Positions 50,170 to 61,700 of a DNA stretch of 64,000 nucleotides are shown piece by piece. The stretch is taken from the NCBI RefSeq assembly GCF_001039355.2, contig NW_019774169.1:113079-177078 (forward strand), written 5' to 3'. Under the pieces are notes generated by a model. It searched no databases. It had not been told where the DNA came from and saw only the letters and a list, made by a program, of their open reading frames with translations. Source of the DNA: Lingula anatina (lineage: Eukaryota > Brachiopoda > Lingulata > Lingulida > Lingulidae). A program made the position numbers and the translations under genes. Position 1 is the stretch's first letter. Each line of letters begins with the position of its first letter.

Positions 50170-53100
50170 ATGGCGGTATCGCGTCCCTCTGGTAGCCAGG
50201 AAATAGAGCTAGATTTCACGAGTAGCAGCCACCTTACAACACCTGTTCGCAAGGACGAACGATGGACCCTGAGAGAAAAGCTTTGCTGTTTTTCTCTGGC
50301 GTTTTGTGTGTTTGTCATAGCTGTCTTGGTTGCTATAATCGTTCTTGGAACGCTTCGTGTAGTTGAACTTTTCCCGCCAACCCGACCGCGTTCTCAATCT
50401 ACGGCACCGCCCACCGCACAGGTCCAATACTGCATGACATCTGATTGTATTAAAACCGCTGATACGGTATTGTCAAACATAAACACCTCAGCTGATCCAT
50501 GTCAAGATTTCTTCCGTTTTGCTTGTGATGGATGGATACAGAAAAACCCAATCCCTGCTGCACAGAGCAGGTAAGTGTTATTGTATGGCTAGTGCAGTAT
50601 GAAAGTTGACGAGGCCTTTCAAAGAGCCGGTCTGACTTAAAAGAAAAATCTTGTGATGGAGGAATTCACGTATTGCACGGTATTTGCGATATTGATACCC
50701 CCTTAAGGCAAATATATTGAGTGATTTTGGTCAAACTGATTTAAAGAAGATATGCCAGAAAAAAGGGAAAACTATAGTATGAAAATAATGTTTTTCTTCA
50801 TCAGCTGGATCACTTTTGACGTATTGTACAAGAATATCAACACACGTATACAAGGAGTCCTGGAGGAGCAGCCGCAGAGGGGAGGGCCTTCCTCTTTTGA
50901 GAGAAAAGTGAAAGACTTCTATCAAAGCTGTATGGACACAGGTTCCATAGATAAACGAGGCGGCACACCAATTTTGGATGCTATAAACAAAACAGGGGGT
51001 TGGAAGACCATCGGTAAACACATGATTTTATTTTTGAATAAGTTGTCTGTCCCTAATATTTTTTAATTTGTCTACAGTGAACACCAAGGTAGGTGCTTTG
51101 TAAATAAGAGTAGTTTTTTAAAAATTAAAATGGAAAAAGAGTTACAGATAGGTGTAGCACAATTCCACAAAAAAAAAAGGTTGAGGTAGTTTGTCTTACA
51201 TAAAACCCATAATACGTGCACTGGGTGTTGATAGTTTCTAGCACATCATTCATTCGCAGCGACAATGCTTTGATTTTATGAATGATGATGAACTTGTTAT
51301 GGGTGATACAAAATAACACGATCTAATGATATGCCAATTTTGGATTACATTAAAAAAAGCAATTTGTGATGCCAAACTGTTACAAACCAGTGAAAATTTG
51401 ATGCCCAACAGCAAGGTGACATATTTCAGGTCAAAATATTTTAATAGATAACTATGTAAATTAAAGTTGGGATATTTACTCTAAGGAAGGGTTTGTACTT
51501 TTTGTTTGCGTTAGACCTAAAATGCTGTTTTTTTTACAATTTCAGGCACCTGGGACAGAAACAGCTGGAATTTTCAAATGAATGTATTTTATCTTATCTA
51601 TCATTACCAGACCAAACCGTTCTTTATGTTGTATTATTCCGCTGATGACAAAGCGCCAGACATAAATATCATAAACGTGAGTCAGTGTATAAAATAGATT
51701 ATTAAAGTGGCGGGGAAAATATGTACTTTGATTTTCAGTTAGGGGAGACCGGGGCTAGTTGGACCCCGGGGTAAGTTGGCCCCCCGTCAATTTATAAAAA
51801 AGTAACTACGAGGTAAAAAAATTGGCCACATACTCTTGCAAAGTGACCGTAGCTTACAATGCTAAGGAAGTGTCGGACGTTAAAAAATTTTACTTAAGCG
51901 GTGAGTCGAAATAAACGATTTTTGGACCTAAAAGTAATTTTGTTTAAGAGATTTAAAAATCTATTTTCATAGGCTTTTGATCGAATATAAGANTTCATGG
52001 GGCTTGCTTTGAAACCAGTTTTGTTACTCTAACCCATTTCTAGTTGGCTCTACAAGGCCAAAAGTGTCTAGCTGGGCCAACTAGCCCCGGTCTCCCCTAT
52101 ATACGGTTTACATAAAAAAAATTCCGATTTCAATGTACGTTTAATTTACCTACGCCAAACTTCGTCTGCATGCCAAAATTATTTCTGTTGTCCCCTTTAT
52201 TTTGTAGTGTTTTCTTTCACGTTTTACAGATATATCAAAGTGGATTAGGAATGCCGAACAGGAAATATTATTTTGAAAATGAAACCGAAAGCAAGTTTAT
52301 AAAAGGCTATAAGAACTACATGAAAAAAGTTTCTGAACTGCTTGGCGCCAGCAACGAAAACGCCACACAATTTTCAAACGAAGTTTTTGCGTTTGAAAAG
52401 GAAATTGCTAAAGTAAGCAAATTGTTTATCCATTTGCTCACAAATGTAAGTGTTTTATTATTTATGCAATATGAAGTGTGACAAAATTTTCTGTTGAAAA
52501 CACCACTCCCTTACATTGTTAGATTCATTGCCTTATTAAAAAGGTGTGCACACAACTATCTCAATAAAAAGCTAATCTACACATATCCATTTACCTCATG
52601 AGAAAGAAAAACGAGCAAGAGAAAGATTCGTTTTGTCGTTTCTCCGTAATTTCTTTTTAAGTGATAATATTTTTACATTATAGATTACCTTTCCCTCCGA
52701 TGCACCAGAGGTTCGAGACCCATATCTGTTTTATAACAAAATGACAGTTCAAGATCTCCTGAATCTATCACCACGGGTGAGTGTTGGTCAGAAAAGGTAG
52801 TGGCATAATTAGAATATGTACTGTATATACACTCAAGTTATATTTGTTGGTAAAGAGATTAGGTGGAAAGAAGGCTACATCACTTTATCAGTTTGTTTTG
52901 TTTAGAGGCAATACGGGACGAATTTACAGTTTCAGTGGTCTGTACTTTCACTGAATTTTCATGAATTTTATCACGTTAAACCTTACTTGAAAATTGCAAT
53001 CCAGATAAATGAAATCAAGGCCGTTTCTATTCATTGAGATCAGGGTTTCCTGAAAATTCCATAGATGTCTTTTTATTATTTTATACGAAAGTAACAAGAT

Positions 53101-56100
53101 AGTAGTAATAGGACAGATAACTTGTGACGTCATTCCTGCTCTCCAACATCTTGAATAAAGCTACTGTTTTCGAACAACCGAGAGCCTACAACTAGGTGAT
53201 TAGGTGTTCTTAATAATGGGATTTGATATATTAAAGGTAAACTGGCCTCTGATGCTGACCAGTATTGACGAAGATATCAGTACCAGCTCTACCGTCATTG
53301 TCTTCAACATAGATTATGTGACTGGAGTGTCCGCGTTGATAGAGAGAACCGACCCAGGGTAAGAGGATTGTTGGCATATCTATCTATTATCTATTATCTT
53401 TAAAATGAGTAACACCTGTGTATATTTAAGGTCAATATCTTTCGATAAAATTTGACAAGAACCTCTTCAATCTTATTATCTATAAATTTGATATTGAGTT
53501 TGAATGCTGTTTCAACGTACCCTCAACACCGTTTTTTGGTTATTTTTGAAAGACATTTACCAGCTGTCCTGTAATTTCTACTCATATATATTATTTGTGC
53601 CGCAGCATTCTAAATAACTACCTTGCCTGGACTCTGATTCGCACTTACGCATCGTACTTGTCCATTGAATTTCGAAGGGCAATTGAGGAATATAGAAGAA
53701 TTATTTCAGGTAACATATTACACTTGTTATAATTGGCGCAGTGTATGTTTTAAGGGCGATAAACAAAATCAAAGGGTATTAAATTTCAAAGGGCATTAAT
53801 TTGCGTTGAATATCCTTAAAAAACATAAAAGGTGTGCGTATGTGTTTAGAGAGGAAAGATTTATGCTGAAATATTAATGAAAAAAATTACACATAGATTT
53901 CATACTTGGACAAAGTAAAAAGTTTTTTATTCTTTATATACCTTTAACCGAGAAAAGAATGGCTGTAATAGAAAGTATTATTTAAAACTTACGGACTTCT
54001 CTGAAACGATGTTCGTCTGACAGTTTATTTTTTCGCTGTCACAAAGGAGCCTCACCGCTAGAACGCTGGGAGAAATGCGCCTCAAACACGGGAGCTTGGA
54101 TCGGCGATGCTGTTTCTGCGCTGTACGTCAGAAAACATTTTTCCAAAGAATCCAAAATGGAGGTAATGTGAAAGTTGACAATAGATTGTTTTTAAATCTT
54201 AATGTCGAACGGTTAAATATTAAAATACAGGATTCGAGAAGTCAATAATCTAACATTTGTCCAGAAGAAAAAAAATCATTGATATGTAATATTACGCAAA
54301 TACGTAGGCCATTTCATCGCAGATACAGCTGATAACTGTAACGATCAGCACAATTCTTAAGTTGGGTCGCTGTTTCCTGTCAAATATTCACTTCAGTAAC
54401 CTGAGGCATTCAAAAGATCTAAATCCAAACTAAATGATCAATGGAAGATTTTATAGTAAATGAAACATTTCAAAACTGACTGGTAAACTTTTTTATGTAT
54501 TTTAAGTTGTATGTTTTTTATCAGTATGTTGGTAATTCTACTATGATTATTCATATTCATTAATAATAATGTTGTGCAATATATAAATATGACGACTGCA
54601 AATTGTCCTTTCGCTTTAAGATTCAGAGTATGGTCAAGGATCTACTTGCAACATTTATAGAGCGAATTGACAACCTGAGTTACATGGACGAATTTACAAA
54701 GCAACATGCAATAGCAAAGGTAGGTAGTGTAAACCTATATTACGGCTGCTTAGACCTACATATATACTCCAACATATCCAATTTTTTTTCAAGTATCAAA
54801 TACAGAGGAGGCAAGTTTGGAACGTTTGACTAATAAGAATTTTTTTACCTTGTATAAAAGAGACTTCATTGTTTGTTGTAATTCCTATGCTCTATTTCCA
54901 ACGTTTTAACGCTTTCTTAGATTTTGATGTAAATTTTTAACATGGATTATCGTAATTTTTCTTTAGGCTAGAAATCTGAAATACGAGAAAATTGGCTACC
55001 CGGACTATATGATGAATGATACACACATGGACCACAGATATCAACATGTTCGTTGGATCAACTGTTACGAATTATTCATATGACTCTCTTTTCCTACCTC
55101 GATGACTCTTGATTTTTATTAAGTTATCCAAATTGTTCATATTCTGCCTTTGTAATATTATAAGTTGTTTAACATTCTTGGCCACTGTGAAATGGTGACA
55201 GGTCATTGATTTCTTTACTTTAAGTCACTTTTTCTTTTCGTTTGATTTCGTTCCTTTTTTTTTTTTTTTTTTTTTTGAGATATTTGAATATCAAACATTC
55301 TTTTGATTTTCAGTTACAAGTAAATTGCTCTGATTGCTACTTTGAAAACGTCCTGCAGGTGGTACGTCGTGATCGTATTTGGAGGCAAGAAGAATTCAAG
55401 AAACCCGTAGATAAAACCAAGTAAATACACACGTTACAGATTTATAGGCCTACCATGCTAATTATTGTTGATTCATTACTTCTCTTTGATAACCCTACTA
55501 TTTATTTTTGTTTCAGAAAATTAAAGTATTATAGGATCTGTGATGTGAAATCGGCTAACTATATATCTCAATGTAACGTGTGTGTGTGTTTTCTTGAAAT
55601 AAGGAACTGTAGGTTGATTCAGTGAACTTTTTGATATGCATTTTACACAAATCTGTATTTTGAAATCGTTAATTTAAAAAAAAAATCAACTGGAAAAAGG
55701 TAACTGTAACGTTCGCATTGCGGTTGATCTTACTGGTTTTCTTTATAATTGCAGATGGGGAATGAACCCACACCAAGTGAATGCTTACTACAGCCATAGC
55801 CGAAATGAGATAGGTAGGCTATGATTGAGTGGAAACAGTGCAATTGCATTCATTTATAAACATGTCTGCGTCCCCTTTCAAAGTTTCCCTGTCTCAATTT
55901 GTGCAATTTTACATATTCATATCCAATTCTTTATATTTCATAACATTTGTAAATGCTGAATCCGTTGGCAGATCCTATTGTAAAATATATTCGACATTTG
56001 TCCTCTTCAGCTCAGTTGTTCCTCTTGCAAGATAGACAGGGTCGATATTTTAGTAATTTCTTTCAACAACATTTATATAATAGTCAGAAAGGTTTCATTT

Positions 56101-58776
56101 ATGCTAGATCCTGAAATTTGATTTACCTGTTGACTGTTTCGTCTGTTCACTCTGACAGACTTGGTCACAACTGAATTACCTGTTCAGGTGAAGGTGAACA
56201 GGTAATTATCTCAGTCTTGATGATGACTTGTTAGCCCCTCTCGCCCCCTCCCCCCAGGGTGGGTTTGAGAATGTCGTCATACACATGGGACAGCTTGTGT
56301 GCTCCTTCATCTCTGTTCATGGTGTGTTTCTTCCTTCTTATCCAGATCGATTCCAAAACTTTGCGCTTGCTGTAGTCATTTTCACCGGTTAGCACCTTTA
56401 CATTGTCCCATTTTGGCACATGGTTGTTATCTGACATATGATCTGTGATGGCAGATTTGTGTAGAACTCCTGTTGACATAGAGCGTTTGGATCTGGTGTT
56501 AACTCCCTCACCTACATTTTCCTTAACATCTTTCTTGTGTTCCTCTAGTCTTGTTTCTAATTTTCTTCCCGTCTCTCCAACATAGACTCTGTCACAGCTC
56601 CCACACCCGATTTGATATACCACTCCACACTTCTTGTTGTCTTCTATCTTATCTTTTGGATGTNAAAACAGTCAACAGGTAAATCAAATTTCAGGATCTA
56701 GCATAAATGAAACCTTTCTGACTATCAAAAACTAAGATCCAATGAAACTATTTCAACATTTATATAAGTTCTTTTTTTTTTCGATTTTAAATGCAATTTT
56801 CCTTACCTTTAAGTCTTAGGTTACACTTTTAATTCCTTTCAGTTTTCTTGGCAGGACTTCTGCAGCCTCCCTTCTACGCTCCGCATTATACACGGTAATA
56901 GTGGATAATCCTAATTCTTTTTAAATCTTAATTTTACTTTACCTGCTCTTTCCATGCGCTCAGTTTCATTTTCAGTTTTGTTTTGGTTTTGAAATCTTCA
57001 AATTTATGCAAAACGTTTCATCATGTTGTGTTCCAGATCCATGAAGTTTGGAAGCATTGGAATGATAATTGGACACGAAATAACACATGGATTTGATGTC
57101 ACAGGTAGATCTTTCAGTGATACAGAACACTTTCATCCATGGTGGATTTAAGATAATTAATGAGCGGAAAATAAAATACTGGACACTAACGCACAGCTGT
57201 TATGAGCTATGAGCATCTTGTCTGTCTCTTATAGACTTCTTTACCATGCTTTTTATAACTTCTAAAACTACAACTGGATGAATCCAAACATTCACCCTCA
57301 TGGTGTATATGCTTGATAACAAATACAAATGCCGGTACTGAAACTAAGTAAAATAAGACCGTGCAAGAAAACAACATATCACACCAATCTCCAGTAAAAC
57401 TTCACGTTGAAATATTTTTTCTAACGCAGGTTCTAAGTACGACAAAGATGGCATACTGGCAAATTGGTGGAGCAATCGTTCACGGGAAGCATTTGACAAA
57501 TCGACAAGATGCATTTCTACGTATTTTTCAAGCTATGAAGTCTCCGGGTTCAATGTGAGACATACTTTACAGACTGCACATGCATGATAAGTCAAAATGA
57601 CCAATATGATTGGGTTAATTGGCAATTTTCTTCAAAAGGTTAAATAGCTTATGCTAAAAAAATAATAATTTATTTAATAATTTATCATATTTATACACAC
57701 TGTCGACACTGCAACTTGTAGTGGATTAACATTTCATGAGTAAACTTAACTACATGAAACTAAATCACCCCAAAATCCGGAAACTCAAAAGCATTTATTT
57801 GCACGATATAGGTGAATGGCAACTTGACCTTATCGGAAGATACTTCGGACATCGGTGGACTGCGTATGGCATTTTCGGTACGTTGTGCCACTTTGGTGTA
57901 GTTGAGTGAGGAACAGTTTTAATTTACTTTTATAAGCTTTGGATACTTCTTAAATACAGATACAAGGACCACCAAGATATCTTTGTAATTGTTACCCTTT
58001 CAACGCTATATAATTGCTTTGTCATTTTAATAAGGCTTACAAGAAGTGGGTAACAAGGAATGGTGTAGAGAAACGGCTTCCAGGAATAAACAGAAGTCCA
58101 GAGGAACTGTTATTCATTGCAAATGCAGCGGTAAGATACACTTAATACAATGTACAAAGAACTTTGAAACAAAATTTCATAGCAAATTTTATTTTATTAG
58201 TATGGTTTCTATTTGAACACCATACTGTACAGTATATGGTCATACTAGCCCATTTTATCAAAATACCTATTACAGCGCATGTATGTGTTCTGCAATACGA
58301 TATTTAGATTCAGGTACGATTCAGGTACTATAAGACCTGGAATCATTTCAGATTTGGTGTGGCCACTCCAGACCAGAGATGATAAAGCAAAGGATTCTCA
58401 CGGACACCCATTCCCCTGTGTCCGTTAGGTATGACCTATTGTAACAGAATCCTAAAACGATCTTAAAGGGAGAATGGAGACGGAAAGTCATATTTAAGAA
58501 ACGTATCAAGGAAAACTTTTGATGATAAAAAAATGTTTTCACGATTGTGTCGTAGTTATATATGCTTTTTTTTGTAAAAGAATGATTCTAAGTTGTTTTT
58601 GCTTTAAAGCTAAAACTGTCTAGAAAATATGCTACGGTTTACACGGCAGTGGGTTGATATTGCTTTTTATTTTCAGAGTCAATGGTCCCGATTCTCAGTC
58701 ACCCGAATTTGCAGCGACTTTTAAGTGCGTTCCTGGTTCACCCATGAATCCTGTCTCAAAATGTGATGTTTTTTAA
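50170..58776 (+). CDS. M13 zinc metallopeptidase (neprilysin / endothelin-converting enzyme type)
   Basis: Type II membrane ectopeptidase that cleaves small peptides outside the cell. Nineteen exons: 50170-50570, 50805-51013, 51546-51676, 52230-52412, 52684-52776, 53237-53358, 53606-53709, 54047-54162, 54621-54719, 54967-55047, 55314-55420, 55755-55813, 56843-56894, 57037-57104, 57430-57554, 57812-57877, 58035-58130, 58352-58428, 58677-58776. The phases agree throughout and give 762 residues, the usual family size. There is a short cytoplasmic tail, then a membrane helix at about 38-63, then [19 protein letters not shown] is at 557-561. Zinc site: H599-E600-x-x-H603 (HEITH) and E659 in SEDTSDIGG, with D663. 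THSP (H724) and the C-terminal CDVF follow. Departures from the family: EDTSD for the usual ENxAD, FLAGLL for FPAGIL, and final Phe for Trp. The exon ending at 55047 would use a weak donor (GTTCGT). NEP versus ECE class cannot be settled by eye. Confidence 0.93.
51740..52099. mobile_element. MITE with TA target duplication in intron 3 of the M13 gene
   Basis: A 356-bp element at 51742-52097 between TA (51740-51741) and TA (52098-52099). Terminal inverted repeats begin GGGGAGACCGGGGCTAGTTG on both sides (right side reverse complemented), then diverge; GTTGGCCC-type words recur inside. No coding capacity. A single n lies within it at 51993. The TA duplication fits Tc1/mariner-type mobilisation. 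Confidence 0.75.
56081..56753 (-). mobile_element. Penelope-like retroelement fragment with GIY-YIG endonuclease
   Basis: Inserted in intron 12 of the M13 gene and flanked by perfect 14-bp direct repeats CAACATTTATATAA (56067-56080 and 56754-56767). Inside, on the minus strand, an open frame (56623-56231) encodes a GIY-YIG nuclease of the kind found at the C-terminus of Penelope-like elements: [19 protein letters not shown] with the Cys pair between the YQI and YVG strands, LETRLEEH, later a Lys/Arg-rich helix with VLESIWIRR. The outer about 50 bp are an inverted repeat: AGTCAGAAAGGTTTCATTTA at 56082 and its complement ending at about 56722. Such inverted termini are known for this class. No reverse transcriptase is present; a contig join (n at 56664) lies just inside the right arm and may hide it. 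Confidence 0.8.
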
Positions 58777-61700
58777 GTGAACAAGTTTATCATATAGGCA
58801 AATTTTGTGAACAATTGAACTCGGACCGTAACTGCAAGTTTTTTTCTCAAGTTTCTCACTAATAATCTCAGTGACATATAACTAGGTAAGCCTACATTCT
58901 ACTGTCATAGATGCCCTTATAGATGAAATATTCAAATGGTGTATTGATAATAATGTTTGTAGATACGGTAACGTCTTTCTCCTCGAGAGATCCGTTTCAC
59001 CAGAAGGCATGAATTTAAATAAGAGAATATGCCTTTGTCAATTGCGATTTTTTAAAAATGTTCCCAAGACTTTAAATTAAACATTTTATACCTGTATATT
59101 TAGAATAGGTGTTGTGACGGAGAGCCTGAAACGAATCAGATGTTGTAGAGAGCATTTGAAAGATTCACAATAAATAAATCGACGAACTGATGATTCTTTT
59201 AATGATAAATTAAAAATATTCCGTTGAAACCCAATCTCCTGTTTTAGTGATTTTTGTGATTTTTTTAGCGTACAGTCTTGAAATCTTGAGGTTCATTTGA
59301 ATTGCGCATGGGTGTTTTAAAACGGAGAAACTCCTAATAATATCGCGTTCACAAAGTTTTAAGTGAACACTTGGCTATAAAAAATGAACTTAAATCTTTG
59401 CGATATGAATAATGACTAAGTATAAGGGGTAGACGGTGAAAACAAAAGTCATTCAATTACTAGAGACTTAGTATTCAAAAAATTCGAGCTGGCATCATTT
59501 AGCGTTCTTCTGAAACACTCTTCAGACTTAAAACGACAGTCTCAAAATTCAATGCTAACACGTTGTGTCCGTGTACCACTAGCACACTGGTTGATGTACA
59601 TGTTGCAGTCCACAATAGAGAGGATTGGTTCAACACAGTACGTAAAAAATTTAATATACTCAGGACAAGAAAAAAAGATACTTTTGCATCCACCCTCTAT
59701 GTTATCTCTGATATGTGTTTTGGCTTTTAAAAGCCGTCGGCGCCGTGAGCTCGTGGGAGGCTAAGGTTGCTTTGCGATGTGACATAAGTTTCCCAAAAAC
59801 GTTTCTTGAAATAAAAGTGTAAGTAATATTGTGACTTTTAACCTAAAAACAATATTTAAAAAATGGCGTCAGCTACAGCTGGAAAGAGACAGAGAGAGCT
59901 TTATAGATAGAAGAAAAATGAAAAAGGTCGAATATAAACGCAAAACAAGGCCAAAGGCAACCTTTGCAAGCATTTCCAAGAAATTGTGGTGGTGAACGAG
60001 CTGTTGGTTTGTAGTGCACATCTAATCTCGAATTAATGCATTAGAGACATAAATATTTTGAGGCCTTGTTTTCTCACCTAACGCACCTCCTAAACAAATA
60101 ATAGAATTCACAATAATTAGCGACGAAATATCATCTGTGCGTTTCACTGCGTCTTCTTTGATTAAGTCCGTTATTAAAGAACACCAGCATTAATCACAAA
60201 ACCACACGATTGTGAATGAAGACACAGATTTCGCTACCTCTTAATCTCAATACATACACAGTGAATCTAGATGTTTTAATTAATACATGACCGGTTCTCA
60301 TTTCGAATGCCTGCCAGCATTTGCGCCGTTCAGTTAATCTCTATGACCATATAGAAATACATATAACCCCTATGCCTATATGCTCAGTGCGCGTGAATTA
60401 AACATGCACAGATGTGAACGAAGGAAATTGGTGGCAGAAAAGTCAGCGTTGTCTAGCTGCAGCCGTGAGAACGGACACGCTGATTACTAAATAAAGGAAA
60501 TTCATTTCCTATGTACGAGCTGTATGTGATGTTCAAGAGCATAAAACATAAATGCTTCTGAACGGTATATTAGAATTATATTCGCACATGGAGAAAATGA
60601 TCAGAATGTCGATGTTTCAGCAAGCAAATGGCAAATTTGAATTTCATACATGAAAATTAGTTTTATCCCTAGAACAGTAATAAATGTGCCAGTATAAACT
60701 ATAGCTGTAGCTGCTGATTTACCTGTATATATGTATATATACTTGTAATATATGTACGTATGATTTAGTGGGAGGGGCATATCAATATGCGACTACGGAA
60801 AAAAGGGGGAAATGGGGCTGAGACTCGACGAGATTTGTCGAGAATGCACCTCATGAAAGTAAACAATGTAAATAATATAGCATTTTCTCCTACGCGACAT
60901 TTCATGCATTTGTCAAGATGCTGCATCAGATTATAGGGTCTTTTGTTTAGAAGGACATAAAAATCCAATGCGGAGACAAGCACGGAAGAGTAGGTTGAGT
61001 GGGGGTGCCATCGCCTACTAGACCTCATTGAAACTAAGCACTGCTCAACATAACAGCTTCGTAATGTAATCTACAGATGCAGATATAACCTTTATTTACT
61101 GTCATCGATATGATAGCAGAGACAGTGAGCATGTGACCGAGTGAACAGCAGTTCTCCTGTGGCATGCGACACAGTATGATACAGAGAGCACACCAAGTGT
61201 GAGCTCCGCCTGGCCCAGCGCACGGCGACACCTGCGTCTACCCCCAGCTCATCTTCACTCCGCCTATTCCAAAACGCATAGGTAAGAATTCGCTGAGAAT
61301 TGGCTTCTAGTAGGGTTGAATTTCTTAAATTGCTCTGATAGACCTTCCCCATTGCTTTGAACATGACCAAATTTTAGTTTATGAATAATGTAATGGTCTC
61401 AAAATATGATAATTCAAAACGAAGATGCTATTAGGTGGCAACGATCCGATATATTCTAATACATGCTATGTATGTAAATGTGACAAAAAAAAATCAAGCA
61501 AAATATATGATAATTATAGTAAAGAAATCTAAATAAAAAAAAGAAAGAGAAACTCAGTAGTATCCATGACCTAGTGTTCATTTGTGCAACCAGATCTAGT
61601 ATTGACACTGCTTCAACATGTGATGGCTGAGTTAAAACAACGTCCCAAAGCGGAGTGTGGGCTCAGTTGATAAGACTCGAGTGCCAGTATACTTTACTGT

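Noticed and set aside
60765..61370. Two minus-strand open frames near 61 kb
   Set aside because: No recognisable domain, no consistent splice sites, and composition like the surrounding non-coding DNA.
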